Shown: piece after piece, positions 55,333 to 64,000 of the stretch
Position numbering within the stretch: position 1 is the stretch's first letter
Layout: the number at the start of each line of letters is the position of its first letter
Source of the DNA: Pseudorhodoplanes sinuspersici
GTDB taxonomy: Bacteria > Pseudomonadota > Alphaproteobacteria > Rhizobiales > Xanthobacteraceae
Direction of reading: 5' to 3'
Length of the DNA stretch: 64,000 bases
Assembly (NCBI RefSeq): GCF_002119765.1
Contig: NZ_CP021112.1
Span: 2,722,501-2,786,500, forward strand
Notes under the pieces: model-generated
The model's input: only the letters and a program-made list of their open reading frames with translations
Database searches by the model: none
Told to the model about the DNA's origin: nothing
Position numbers and translations under genes: made by a program

Positions 55333-55884
55333 TCAGGCGAGGTTCAGAAAAACAATCTCGGTGTCGTCATAGTCGCGCCGTTCGATTTCGTTGAAACCGT
55401 CCGGCGTCTGGAACGCGCCCTTGGCTTCCTCGATCATGACCAGCGCATCCGGCGTCATCCAGCCGCCCTCGCGTGCCGAAAGGAGCGCCTTTTCCGCAAG
55501 TCCCTTGCCATAGGGTGGATCAAGGAACACCAGCGAGAATGGCTCATTCGGATGCACGCTACCCAGCTTCGTCGCATCTCTTCGGAAGATGCGGGTAACA
55601 CCGGCGGCACCCAGTGTTTCGACATTCTGCCGGATCAAGGCGCGCGCTTCCGCGCCGTCATCGACAAACAGGGTGAAAGCGGCGCCACGCGACAAGGCTT
55701 CGAGCCCCAAGGCGCCGGTGCCGGCGAACAGGTCCAGCACCCGTGCGCCGGTGACTGGATCGCCATAGGCATGCATCAGGATGTTGAAGATGGATTCGCG
55801 CAGGCGATCCGCGGTCGGACGGATCTGCTGCGTGCTTGGGCCGGCGAGCGTGCGGCCGCGGAATTTTCCGCCAACGATCCGCAT
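55333..55884 (-). CDS. rsmD: 16S rRNA (guanine(966)-N2)-methyltransferase
   Basis: 183 residues. SAM-binding VLDLFAGTGALGLEALSRG and the catalytic FLDPPYGKG motif, with the N-terminal MRIVGGKFRGRTL of RsmD. It methylates G966 of 16S rRNA. Its start overlaps the rluB stop by one base (TGATG), so the two rRNA modifiers are coupled. Confidence 0.95.
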   Translation of the reverse strand: MRIVGGKFRGRTLAGPSTQQIRPTADRLRESIFNILMHAYGDPVTGARVLDLFAGTGALGLEALSRGAAFTLFVDDGAEARALIRQNVETLGAAGVTRIFRRDATKLGSVHPNEPFSLVFLDPPYGKGLAEKALLSAREGGWMTPDALVMIEEAKGAFQTPDGFNEIERRDYDDTEIVFLNLA

Positions 55885-56981
55885 CAGCGCTTCCGCTTGC
55901 CGCGCGGCGAATGCTGCGTGTTGCGTCCGCCCGTTCTCTTATCCCCGCGTCGCGGATCGGCATTATCATGGTCTCGTCGATGCGGCTTGGCTGATGCCGC
56001 GCGTTTGGGAGGGCCACCCCGTGCCGGTCGATGCGAATGCGGTTTGGTGCGTTCTTCATCCCTTCCCCGCTCGTGGAGGATGCGGCTCGGCGAAGCCGTG
56101 CGAGTGGGGGAGGCAGTCTTGCCTGATTTTGTTTTGTTGCGAACGTCCGATGGCTTGCGCGGTGCCGGCTTCGCGTCATCGGCATCGTCGCTTTCGATCT
56201 CTGAAATCGGTCCCGAAAAATCCGCTTCCGCCAGCGTTGCGATGCGTTCGCCCAATTGCTCGCGCAGATGCCGGGTGCGGATTTCCTCCACCGCGCCTTC
56301 CTTCAGATCGCCGAGCTGGAACGGCCCGAACGAGACGCGGATCAGCCGGTTCACCTTCATACCGAGATGTTCCAGCACATTGCGCACTTCGCGGTTCTTG
56401 CCTTCGCGGATCGCAAAGGTCAGCCACACATTGGCGCCCTGCAGGCGATCGACCGTCGCCTCGATCGCGCCGTAGCGGATGCCGTTCACCGTCACCCCCT
56501 TGCGCAGGGCGTCGAGTTGCGGCTGCAGGATGGCGCCATGCGCGCGCACGCGATAGCGGCGCAGCCATCCGGTCTGCGGCAATTCCAGCGCGCGCGCGAG
56601 GCCGCCATCGTTGGTCAGCAGCAGGAGACCTTCGGTGTTGAGATCGAGCCGCCCAACGCTGACGAGGCGCGGCAGGCCCTTCGGCAGTTTCTCGAAAATC
56701 GTCGGCCGCTTTTCCGGGTCGGCATGCGTGGTCACGAGGCCACGCGGCTTGTTGTACAGGAACAGCCGCGTGCGCTCCCGCTGCGGCATCGGCTTGCCGT
56801 CAACCGCGATCTTGTCTTTGGCGGTGACATTGAGGGCGGGCGAGGTGATCGGCGCGCCATTCACGGTAACGCGTCCGGCGGCGATCCAGGCCTCGGCCTC
56901 GCGCCGCGAGCACAGGCCCGCGCGCGCCATCACCTTGGCGATGCGGTCGCCCTCTCTTGCGGTTTGCTGCTCTTTTGTCAT
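55884..56981 (-). CDS. rluB: Pseudouridine synthase RluB-like with long basic tail
   Basis: 365 residues. S4 RNA-binding domain (12-60), then the RsuA/RluB catalytic domain with Asp113 in VGRLDLNTEGLLLLT. RluB makes pseudouridine 2605 in 23S rRNA. The last ~100 residues are rich in Lys, Arg, Pro, Ser and His and probably disordered RNA-binding tail. The RluB/RluE/RluF/RsuA distinction is by context only. Confidence 0.88.
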   Translation of the reverse strand: MTKEQQTAREGDRIAKVMARAGLCSRREAEAWIAAGRVTVNGAPITSPALNVTAKDKIAVDGKPMPQRERTRLFLYNKPRGLVTTHADPEKRPTIFEKLPKGLPRLVSVGRLDLNTEGLLLLTNDGGLARALELPQTGWLRRYRVRAHGAILQPQLDALRKGVTVNGIRYGAIEATVDRLQGANVWLTFAIREGKNREVRNVLEHLGMKVNRLIRVSFGPFQLGDLKEGAVEEIRTRHLREQLGERIATLAEADFSGPISEIESDDADDAKPAPRKPSDVRNKTKSGKTASPTRTASPSRILHERGRDEERTKPHSHRPARGGPPKRAASAKPHRRDHDNADPRRGDKRTGGRNTQHSPRGKRKR

Positions 56982-57089
56982 CTTGCCTTGGCCGGTCTTG
57001 TGCCGGTCGTCTACATCGTTAGATCATCTGTATAGAGACGTGGGTGTCCGGAACAAGCCCGGGCATGGCGAAGAAAGTCCCGCCTTTCA

Positions 57090-57536
57090 ATGACCAAATC
57101 GACATTTATGGATATGGCGCTCACGGAGGCGCAGAACGCGGCCGAAGCCGGGGAGGTGCCGGTCGGTTGTGTGCTCGTGCGCGGAACCGAGGTCTTGGTC
57201 CGCACCAGCAACCGCACGCTGATGGATCGCGATCCGACCGCGCATGCCGAAATGCTGGCGATCCGGCAGGCGGCGCATCTCCTTCAGACCGAGCGGCTGA
57301 CCGATTGCGATCTTTACGTCACGCTCGAGCCTTGCGCGATGTGTGCCGCGGCGATCTCCTTCGCCCGTATTCGCCGCGTCTATTATGGCGCGGCCGATCC
57401 GAAGGGCGGGGCGGTGGACCATGGTGTCCGTTTCTTCAACTCTCCCACATGCCACCATCGGCCGGAGGTCTATGGCGGCATCGGCGAAAAGGAAGCGGGC
57501 GCGTTGCTGAAGAATTTCTTCGCCGAGCGGCGCTAA
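57090..57536 (+). CDS. tadA: tRNA adenosine(34) deaminase TadA
   Basis: 148 residues. Zinc site His52 and catalytic Glu54 in TAHAEMLAIR with Cys82 and Cys85 in EPCAMCAAA. It deaminates A34 of tRNA-Arg(ACG) to inosine. Divergent from rluB; a REP half-element of the 14186 family sits immediately upstream (about 57045-57070). Confidence 0.96.
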   Translation: MTKSTFMDMALTEAQNAAEAGEVPVGCVLVRGTEVLVRTSNRTLMDRDPTAHAEMLAIRQAAHLLQTERLTDCDLYVTLEPCAMCAAAISFARIRRVYYGAADPKGGAVDHGVRFFNSPTCHHRPEVYGGIGEKEAGALLKNFFAERR

Positions 57537-57538
57537 CG

Positions 57539-58363
57539 TCAATCGGAGAGCAATGCCGACAGCTTGCCCTTCAACTCGGCCTTGATCGGTTCTGCCGCGC
57601 GCAGGATGGCACTGACCCGCAGGAAATCGAGTGTGCGGAACACACCGACATTCGGCCGCAAAATGATGTCCGGTGCGCCATGGCGCAGTTTCTCGTCGAT
57701 GATGGTCTGGCCCATGACCAGAATGGTGGCAAGGTAGCTTTCCAGTGCCAGTGGTATTTCCGTTCTCGCTTCGGTGGGCGGGCCAGCTACATCGACCGCA
57801 ATGATGATGTCGGCTTTGCCGCGCAACCGATCGAACGGCAACGGGTTGGTCGCGCCGCCATCGACCATGACGCGGCCATCGACCAACACTGGCCGGCTCA
57901 TGCCCGGAATCGCCATCGAGGCCGCGACGGCGGACCTGAGCGAACCGGACGACATCGCCAGCTCACGACGCGCATAAAGATCAGAGGCGATGACTGTCAG
58001 CGGAATTTGCAATGTGCTGAAATCGTCCGGCACGATATCGGGCAGAAATTGCGCACAGAATTTCTCCGCGTCGATCAGCGTCGCATCGCGAAGGCCGGAC
58101 GCGATCAGCGAGCCGATGCCGCCGGCGCGCACCGCCAGCAGCTTGCGGAACAGGCCGGAGCGGTCGCGCGCCAACGTGACGACATGCTTGCGAATTTCGC
58201 TGCCGCTCATGCCGGCGGCATAGGGCGCACCGAGCAGCGCGCCGATCGACGTGCCCGCAATCGCGACAGGACGGATGCCCATCTCGTCCAGCACCTCGAA
58301 GACCGCGATATGGGCAAGCCCGCGCGCGCCGCCGCCACCGAGCGCGAGCGCCACGCTCTTCAT
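57539..58363 (-). CDS. Patatin-like phospholipase
   Basis: 274 residues. Oxyanion loop LALGGGGARGLAHI, nucleophile Ser39 in GTSIGALLG and Asp168 in MVDGGATNPLPF form the Ser-Asp dyad of patatins. No signal peptide. It would hydrolyse acyl esters of phospholipids. It overlaps the phosphotransferase gene by 4 bases, making it last in a three-gene operon. Confidence 0.92.
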   Translation of the reverse strand: MKSVALALGGGGARGLAHIAVFEVLDEMGIRPVAIAGTSIGALLGAPYAAGMSGSEIRKHVVTLARDRSGLFRKLLAVRAGGIGSLIASGLRDATLIDAEKFCAQFLPDIVPDDFSTLQIPLTVIASDLYARRELAMSSGSLRSAVAASMAIPGMSRPVLVDGRVMVDGGATNPLPFDRLRGKADIIIAVDVAGPPTEARTEIPLALESYLATILVMGQTIIDEKLRHGAPDIILRPNVGVFRTLDFLRVSAILRAAEPIKAELKGKLSALLSD

Positions 58364-59445
58364 CGTGCGCCTGCCTTTTTGGCGAATTGCCAGGCCGTTG
58401 CGGCGAGCGGGCGGATCATATCCGCCTTGCCAGGTGCATGGTCGCTGGTTGCAGTACCGTCGCGGACGCGGCCGATGATGCCCTGCAGGATCGCAGCGAT
58501 ACGGAAGAAATTATAGGCGAGATAGGCGGGCAAATGCGGGCGTGGATCGAACCCGGTGCGCGAGACATAGAGATCGACGTATTCGGCAAGCGAGGGCAGG
58601 CCGAGCGCTGCAAGATCGCGGCCAACGAGAGAACCGGTTCCGGCCCGGCTCTCCGAGTGCGGCATATGCCATTGCATCAGGTGATAACTAAAATCGGCGA
58701 GCGGATCGCCGAGGGTCGACAATTCCCAGTCCAGCACGGCGATGATGTCCGGCATGCCGTGAGAGATGATCGTGTTGTCGAGCCGGTAGTCGCCATGGAC
58801 CACGCGCACCGCCTGTTGCGGCGGCACGTTGCGCGGCAGCCATTCGATCAACGCATCCATATCGTCGATCGGTTCCGTTTCGGAGGCGCGATATTGTTTT
58901 GACCAGCGTTCGACCTGGCGGGCGACGTAGTTTTCGCCACGGCCGAAATCCGACAATCCGATTGCGGCCGGGTCGAAGGAATGCAGCCTCGCCAGGGTGG
59001 CATTCATGGAGTCGTAGATCGCTGCGCGCTCGCCTGGATTGGAACTGGGCATGTCCGGTTCCCAGAACACGCGGCCATCGGCGAAGCTCATCACATAGAA
59101 TGCCGTGCCGGCGATGCCGTCATCGTCGCAATAAAGAAACGGCGTGGGGACAGGAAAGCCCTGCCGATGCAGCGCGGAGATGACGCGGAACTCCCGATCC
59201 ACCGCGTGCGCGGAGAGCAGCAGTTTGCCAGGCGGCTTGCGGCGCAGGACGTAGCGGCGCTGCGTTGTTTCCAGCAGATAGGTCGGATTCGACTGCCCGC
59301 CGCGAAACTGCCGGATCGACAGCGGCCCCGAGAAATCGGGAATATGCGTGCGAAGATAATCGGAAAGCCGGTTCGCATCGATCGACAGGCTGGGCGCGAC
59401 CTCCTTGGTCCCTGAGAATGCCGCCTGCCGGTCGATGTTTGTCAT
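58360..59445 (-). CDS. APH-fold phosphotransferase (ACAD10/aminoglycoside-kinase-like)
   Basis: 361 residues. Kinase-like fold: RQFRGGQSNPTYLLET glycine loop, RRYVLRRKPPGKLL with the ATP Lys, HGDYRLDNTII catalytic loop and AVLDWELSTLGDPLADFSY metal-binding Asp. This subgroup is linked to acyl-CoA dehydrogenases and beta-oxidation of unusual fatty acids, not to antibiotic resistance. Here it lies between the dehalogenase-like and patatin genes. Substrate unknown. Confidence 0.9.
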   Translation of the reverse strand: MTNIDRQAAFSGTKEVAPSLSIDANRLSDYLRTHIPDFSGPLSIRQFRGGQSNPTYLLETTQRRYVLRRKPPGKLLLSAHAVDREFRVISALHRQGFPVPTPFLYCDDDGIAGTAFYVMSFADGRVFWEPDMPSSNPGERAAIYDSMNATLARLHSFDPAAIGLSDFGRGENYVARQVERWSKQYRASETEPIDDMDALIEWLPRNVPPQQAVRVVHGDYRLDNTIISHGMPDIIAVLDWELSTLGDPLADFSYHLMQWHMPHSESRAGTGSLVGRDLAALGLPSLAEYVDLYVSRTGFDPRPHLPAYLAYNFFRIAAILQGIIGRVRDGTATSDHAPGKADMIRPLAATAWQFAKKAGAR

Positions 59446-59450
59446 TGGCG

Positions 59451-60350
59451 TCAGGGCCGAAAGAACTCGAGCAGCGCCGCTGCGGTCGCGTCCGGGTTTT
59501 CCTCGGCGACGAAATGTCCCGAATCGATCGGCTTGCCGCTCACCTCTTTCGCCCAGTCTTTCCAGATCGTGAGAGGGTTGCGCTCACTTGGAATACCCGC
59601 CGAACCCCACAGCACCAGCAGCGGTGCGCTGATCTTGTTGTGTGCGGCATGGTCGACCTCGTCGTGACCAAGATCAGTCGTAGCGCCGGCGCGGTAATCC
59701 TCGCAGGTGGCATGGATGCGCAGCGGATCGGAGAAGAAGGCATGATAATGCGCAAGCGCTCGTGGATCGAAAGCGGACAGGTCCTTGGCCTTGGTCCAGC
59801 TCGCCATCTTGTAATCGAGATATTGGATCGGCGCCTTTTCCAGCAGCATTTCCGGCATTGGGAATTTCTGCGCAAGGAACGGCCAGTGCCAGACTTTGAT
59901 GGCCATCACGTGGTCCATCCTGTTCCACATCTCGTAGGTTGGGATGATGTCGAGCACGGCGAGCTTGATCAGCCGGCCGGGATTATCGAGCGCAAGGCGA
60001 TAGGAGACGCGTCCGCCGCGATCGTGCCCGGCGAGATAGAAGCGCACGTAGCCCAGTTTCTCCATCACCTCGATCATCGCGCGCGCCATCGAGCGCTTGT
60101 CGTAAGGTGTGTGTCCTTTGCCGGAGCGCGGCGCATCCGACCAGCCATAGCCCGGAAGGTCCGGAATGATCAGTGTGAATTTCTGCGCCAGCGCTGGCGC
60201 CACCTTGTGCCACATCACATTCGATTGCGCGTAACCATGCAGCAGGAGCAGCGGCGGGCCGTCGCCGCCGGAGCGCGCGAAAATGCGCCCAGCCTGCGTG
60301 TCGATCCAGTGCGATTCAAATCCGGGAAAGAGATCGGCGAGGTCGGACAT
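59451..60350 (-). CDS. Alpha/beta hydrolase, fluoroacetate (haloacetate) dehalogenase-like
   Basis: 299 residues. It carries the residue set known from the Rhodopseudomonas palustris fluoroacetate dehalogenase RPA1163: nucleophile Asp110 and Arg111, Arg114 in [12 protein letters not shown], the fluoride pocket His155-Trp156 (WHWPFLAQ) and Tyr219 (CEDYRAGA), Asp134, and the base His279 in DSGHFVAEE. From memory the overall resemblance is high from [11 protein letters not shown] onward. The reaction would be hydrolysis of the C-F or C-Cl bond of a haloacetate to glycolate. First gene of an operon with the phosphotransferase and patatin. No signal peptide. Confidence 0.85.
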   Translation of the reverse strand: MSDLADLFPGFESHWIDTQAGRIFARSGGDGPPLLLLHGYAQSNVMWHKVAPALAQKFTLIIPDLPGYGWSDAPRSGKGHTPYDKRSMARAMIEVMEKLGYVRFYLAGHDRGGRVSYRLALDNPGRLIKLAVLDIIPTYEMWNRMDHVMAIKVWHWPFLAQKFPMPEMLLEKAPIQYLDYKMASWTKAKDLSAFDPRALAHYHAFFSDPLRIHATCEDYRAGATTDLGHDEVDHAAHNKISAPLLVLWGSAGIPSERNPLTIWKDWAKEVSGKPIDSGHFVAEENPDATAAALLEFFRP

Positions 60351-60419
60351 ACGCTTAGTCTTTCAAAACTGCGCTGACAAAACGGGCTTCGTCATAGTGC
60401 CATCGTTCATTGTCCACGA

Positions 60420-60434
60420 ATGCCGTTTCGGCAT
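60420..60434. other. Palindrome ATGCCGTTTCGGCAT
   Basis: Six-base arms around TTT, the exact core of the hairpin at 25673-25693. It lies in the 112-base gap between purD and the dehalogenase operon. Confidence 0.35.
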
Positions 60435-60462
60435 CAATTCATGCGAGCCACTTATAGGGCGG

Positions 60463-61746
60463 TCAGGAGCCACTTCTCTCCCGTTCAATCGCCCGTTTCC
60501 CGATGTCTCGGCGGCAGAAACCATCCGGCCAGTCGATCTTGTCGACGGCAGCATAGGCCTGCTGCTGAGCCTCCGCCACTGTGCGACCGATGGCGCAGAC
60601 ATTGAGCACGCGGCCGCCATTGGCGACGATCTGTCCGTCGCTTTCCTTCGTGCCGGCGTGGAAGATCTGCACGCCTTCGACCTGCGCGGCCTCATCGAGA
60701 CCGCCGATCACGGTGCCCTTCTTGTAGTCGCCGGGATAACCCTTCGCTGCCATCACAACCGTGAGCGCCGCGTCGGGATACCAGCGCAGATCGAAATTCT
60801 TCAAGACGCCATCGCGCGAGGCGAGTAGCGCCGGCACGATGTCCGACATCATGCGCAGCATCAGCACCTGCGTTTCCGGATCGCCGAAACGCACATTGTA
60901 TTCGATCAGCTTCGGTCCATCCTTGGTGATCATCAGGCCGGCGAACAGCACGCCTTTGTAAGGTGTGTCCATGGCCGCCATCGCACGCAATGTCGGCTCG
61001 ATGATCTCGCTCATCGTGCGCTGTGTGATCGCGTCCGTCATCACCGGCGCGGGCGAATAAGCACCCATGCCGCCGGTATTGGGTCCCTGATCGTCGTCGA
61101 AAGCGCGTTTGTGATCCTGCGCCGATGCAAGCGGGATGGCCGTCGTTCCATCGCAGAGTGCGAAGAAGGAGGCTTCCTCGCCGTCGAGAAATTCCTCGAT
61201 CACGACTTCTGCGCCGGCTGTGCCAAGACCGCCGTCGAACATCATGTCGACGGCGGCTTCCGCCTGCTCGATGGTCTCGGCAACGACCACGCCCTTGCCG
61301 GCCGCGAGACCGTCCGCTTTCACAACGATAGGCACGCCCTGTTTGCGGATATAATCCTTCGCCGGACCTGGCGCGGTGAAGCGCTCGTAGGTTGCGGTCG
61401 GGATGTTGTTGGCGCGGCAGATATCCTTGGTGAAGCCCTTGGAACCCTCAAGCTGCGCCGCGGCTTTTGAAGGCCCAAAAGTCTTGATGCCGGCGGCTTC
61501 AAGGGCATCCACGATACCGGAGCAGAGCGGCGCTTCTGGTCCGACCACCACAAGGTCGATTCGCTTGTCCTTGGAAAAGGCGGTCACCGCCGCATGATCG
61601 CCCGGATCGAGCGCCACACATTCAGCGTCCTGCGCGATGCCGGCATTGCCGGGAGCGCAATAGAGCTTTTGCACCAGCGGGCTCGCCGCCATTTTCCAGG
61701 CCAGCGCATGTTCGCGGCCGCCGGAGCCGAGCAGGAGGATATTCAT
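60463..61746 (-). CDS. purD: Phosphoribosylamine-glycine ligase
   Basis: 427 residues. N-terminal [21 protein letters not shown]-grasp core with [14 protein letters not shown] and the [25 protein letters not shown] signature. It joins glycine to phosphoribosylamine, the second step of purine synthesis. Divergent from xseA over 68 bases. Confidence 0.97.
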   Translation of the reverse strand: MNILLLGSGGREHALAWKMAASPLVQKLYCAPGNAGIAQDAECVALDPGDHAAVTAFSKDKRIDLVVVGPEAPLCSGIVDALEAAGIKTFGPSKAAAQLEGSKGFTKDICRANNIPTATYERFTAPGPAKDYIRKQGVPIVVKADGLAAGKGVVVAETIEQAEAAVDMMFDGGLGTAGAEVVIEEFLDGEEASFFALCDGTTAIPLASAQDHKRAFDDDQGPNTGGMGAYSPAPVMTDAITQRTMSEIIEPTLRAMAAMDTPYKGVLFAGLMITKDGPKLIEYNVRFGDPETQVLMLRMMSDIVPALLASRDGVLKNFDLRWYPDAALTVVMAAKGYPGDYKKGTVIGGLDEAAQVEGVQIFHAGTKESDGQIVANGGRVLNVCAIGRTVAEAQQQAYAAVDKIDWPDGFCRRDIGKRAIERERSGS

Positions 61747-61814
61747 ACGGTCAAAGACGCCTTATTTCGAGGCGGCTGGTGTAGCATGAGAGACCGGACC
61801 CGCAAGCGAATCGC

Positions 61815-63245
61815 ATGAAGATGAACGAAGCTCCTCGCCTCAATATCGTGGAATTGACCGTTTCCGAGGTCTCAGCGGCGCTGAAACGCACGGTTGAGGA
61901 CAATTTCAGCTATGTGCGGGTGCGCGGTGAAATCTCCGGCTATCGCGGGCCGCACTCTTCCGGCCATGCCTATTTCGCCATCAAGGACGAGGGTGCGCGG
62001 CTCGATGCGGTGATCTGGAAGGGGGTGTTCGGCCGCATGCGGATCAAGCCCGAGGAGGGACTTGAGGTCGTTGTCACCGGCAAGATCACAACCTATCCAG
62101 GCCGCTCCAATTACCAGATTGTGGTCGACACGCTGGAGCCGGCCGGCCTCGGCGCGCTGATGATGCTGCTCGAGGAGCGCAAGAAGAAGCTCGGCGCCGA
62201 GGGTCTGTTCGACGAAGCGCGCAAACAGCTGCTGCCGTTCCTGCCGCGCATTGTTGGCGTGGTGACATCGCCGACCGGCGCCGTGATTCGTGACATCCTG
62301 CATCGTCTGGAAGACCGCTTTCCGCAGCATGTCATCGTCTGGCCGGTGCGCGTGCAAGGCGAGGGCGCGGCGAATGAAATCGCTGCCGCAATCGAAGGAT
62401 TCAACGCATTGCCCGAGGACGGGCCGACGCCGCGTCCCGATATATTGATTGTCGCGCGGGGCGGCGGCTCGTTGGAGGACCTGTGGTGCTTCAACGAAGA
62501 GATCGTGGTGCGGGCCGCGGCGGGTAGCATGATCCCGCTGATTTCGGCGGTGGGGCACGAGACCGACATTACGCTGATCGATTTTGCGTCAGATCGGCGG
62601 GCGCCGACGCCGACGGCTGCGGCCGAAATGGCGGTGCCGGTCCGATCCGAATTGCTATCGCGGATCGCGACACAGACGCGCCGCATGAGCGCCTGCTGGC
62701 TGCGCGGGCATGAAAGCCGCCGGACCGAGTTGCGCGCGGCTGCCCGTGCGCTGCCGTCGCTCGATATGTTGCTGGCGATTCCGCGCCAGCGCCTCGATGC
62801 GGCGTCGGAGCGGTTGCCACGGGCGTTACGGGCGAATGCGCATGTGCATCATCAGCAATTCGCGCGGATTGCCGGACGGTTGTCATTGCGGCTTCTGACC
62901 GAGCGAACGGTCCAATGTAAAGATCGCGTCAAAGCATTGGCCGAGCGTGGGACGAGAGCGCAGAAAACAAACCTTGCCCGCAAATTGGATCGCCTGACAT
63001 CTGCCGGACAGTTGCTCAAGGCATTTTCCTATCATGGCGTACTCAGGCGCGGTTTCGCGCTCGTTCGCGATGCGGATGGGCTTCCATTGCGTGCAGCGTC
63101 TTCGGTTGGCGCCGGGGCGCGGATCGAGATCGAGTTTGCCGATGGCCGCGTTGGCGCAACGGCGGATGGACCCTCGTCATCCCCCGCTACTGCCGCGAAA
63201 GCCAAACCGCGCGGCGGACCGAGCGGGCAGGGCAGCCTGTTCTGA
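61815..63245 (+). CDS. xseA: Exodeoxyribonuclease VII large subunit
   Basis: 476 residues. N-terminal OB domain ([37 protein letters not shown]), catalytic core with [21 protein letters not shown] and the signature [24 protein letters not shown], then a long helical arm and C-terminal tail. It degrades single-stranded DNA with XseB, whose gene is not here. Start ATG 61815 or 61821. Confidence 0.96.
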   Translation: MKMNEAPRLNIVELTVSEVSAALKRTVEDNFSYVRVRGEISGYRGPHSSGHAYFAIKDEGARLDAVIWKGVFGRMRIKPEEGLEVVVTGKITTYPGRSNYQIVVDTLEPAGLGALMMLLEERKKKLGAEGLFDEARKQLLPFLPRIVGVVTSPTGAVIRDILHRLEDRFPQHVIVWPVRVQGEGAANEIAAAIEGFNALPEDGPTPRPDILIVARGGGSLEDLWCFNEEIVVRAAAGSMIPLISAVGHETDITLIDFASDRRAPTPTAAAEMAVPVRSELLSRIATQTRRMSACWLRGHESRRTELRAAARALPSLDMLLAIPRQRLDAASERLPRALRANAHVHHQQFARIAGRLSLRLLTERTVQCKDRVKALAERGTRAQKTNLARKLDRLTSAGQLLKAFSYHGVLRRGFALVRDADGLPLRAASSVGAGARIEIEFADGRVGATADGPSSSPATAAKAKPRGGPSGQGSLF

Positions 63246-63259
63246 CTTCCGATTAACGC

Positions 63260-64000
63260 TCAGCGTGCAAACCATTCCGGGATGCGCTTTAACGCATCAG
63301 CGCGCGCTTCGGCATTGGCATTGCGAGCCGCGCGTCCGGGTTCTTTCCAGGGAACAGATTTGCCGCTCTTGTGCCGGACACGCAGAAGATCGCGATCGAA
63401 GGCGTGACGAGCACCGCGATACTTGACGATCACAGCTCCGGCCGATCGCCCGCGTGCGCCGGCCACCATCTGTTCGCAGGTCTTCGCCGGGGTCAAATCG
63501 TCGAGAGCGCCAATGAGAATGAGCGTCGGAACGCGCGCGCTCCATGCCGTATCGTTCAGCCGCTGGCAGCCAGGATAAAAAACGGCGGCGGAACGAAAAT
63601 CCGGCCGGTCGTCGTCCGGTTCGACATTGGGACGGACCGCCCAGAGAACGGCAATGGCGCCGCTGTCCCAGCCCAGCAGCGCAATCCGATCCTTTCGGGC
63701 GAAAGCCTGCTGCTGCAGCCAGTCGCGCGCAGCCCGCACATCGGCAACACGTTCGCGGTCGGGGCTGACCTTTGCACCCTTGTCCCGATGGGGCAGCTTG
63801 TCGCGGCATTGAGGAGACTGACTGCGTGACGCTTCGCTGTCCGGAAAGAGAACGCCAAAGCCTGCTGCCGAAAGACGCTGACCCCATTCATCCCACGTGG
63901 CGCGAATTGTTCCAGACTCCTTCCTGAGTCCCTCGCAGCCGGCGAGTGCAACGATGACGGGAAACGGTCCTTCGCCCGGCGGTCGGTACAGGACCGCCTG
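63260..64000 (-). CDS. Dienelactone-hydrolase-like alpha/beta hydrolase, N-terminus cut by window edge
   Basis: 246 C-terminal residues are visible; the frame is open to base 64000 on the minus strand, so the start lies outside. Early visible sequence reads RPPGEGPFPVIVALAGCEG (strand and oxyanion region), then GWDSGA holds the nucleophile Ser, GALDDLTP the Asp and ARHAFD the His. Nucleophile is Ser rather than the Cys of true dienelactone hydrolases. A C-terminal helix ends IPEWFAR. Substrate unknown; periplasmic or cytoplasmic location cannot be judged without the N-terminus. Confidence 0.8.
   Translation of the reverse strand, partial: QAVLYRPPGEGPFPVIVALAGCEGLRKESGTIRATWDEWGQRLSAAGFGVLFPDSEASRSQSPQCRDKLPHRDKGAKVSPDRERVADVRAARDWLQQQAFARKDRIALLGWDSGAIAVLWAVRPNVEPDDDRPDFRSAAVFYPGCQRLNDTAWSARVPTLILIGALDDLTPAKTCEQMVAGARGRSAGAVIVKYRGARHAFDRDLLRVRHKSGKSVPWKEPGRAARNANAEARADALKRIPEWFAR

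Overview
The window is one contiguous piece of a high-GC alphaproteobacterial chromosome. Gene content points to Hyphomicrobiales of the Bradyrhizobium/Rhodopseudomonas/Pseudolabrys type: HisZ beside HisG, an HAD(TIGR01459)-MaoC-ribF-ileS-lspA-M16-M16 housekeeping run, a CIRCE-controlled groESL, an alpha-type CheZ, a TipF-like EAL protein, a fluoroacetate-dehalogenase-like hydrolase, and many short inverted-repeat elements between operons. I see no rRNA, tRNA, CRISPR array, transposase or prophage gene. Both window edges cut genes: a TRAP large permease on the left and a dienelactone-hydrolase-like protein on the right.

Layout. 0-7.2 kb is a catabolic block on the + strand: the end of one TRAP transporter, a tiny membrane protein, an amidase, a complete second TRAP system (DctP-DctQ-DctM) behind a sigma-54-like promoter, and a Tat-exported FAD dehydrogenase resembling spermidine dehydrogenase. 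7.2-12.4 kb holds a papain-like protease, an orphan ZnuA-like binding protein, small secreted proteins and an outer-membrane beta-barrel. 12.5-14.7 kb is groES-groEL with promoter, CIRCE and terminator. 14.9-18.4 kb has a lipoprotein, the phosphate pair DUF47-Pit and an MFS carrier. 18.4-22 kb has a squalene-cyclase-fold protein, CheZ, an L,D-transpeptidase and a DUF2076 protein. 22-24.6 kb is a polyprenyl-glycosylation set (ChbG/HpnK deacetylase, GtrB-like GT2, divergent GtrA). 24.7-28.1 kb is a purine-salvage unit: LysR regulator, NCS2 urate/xanthine permease and urate oxidase.

28.2-34.1 kb holds a stress-type SDR and the histidine locus hisS / hisZ-hisG, split by an opposite-strand pair of paralogous NTF2-fold proteins. 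34.3-40 kb has an omega-aminotransferase, a second GT2 and a GT39, and the TipF-like protein. 40-50.5 kb is mostly core: HAD, CheY, MaoC, ribF, ileS, lspA, a secreted proline-rich protein, and a catalytic/non-catalytic M16 peptidase pair. 50.6-57.5 kb has pgi, a GIY-YIG gene enclosed by inverted repeats, arfB, a long repeat-like non-coding stretch, mutL, rsmD-rluB and tadA. 57.5-64 kb has a three-gene operon (fluoroacetate-dehalogenase-like, APH-type phosphotransferase, patatin), purD, xseA and the cut hydrolase.

The least ordinary parts are the TRAP/amidase/amine-dehydrogenase block, the GIY-YIG unit bounded by inverted repeats, the NTF2 pair inside the his locus, the dehalogenase-like operon, and at least six families of intergenic palindromic elements. 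None is strong enough to call a new system. No BLAST, HMM or structure search was available; all family calls come from motif recognition.
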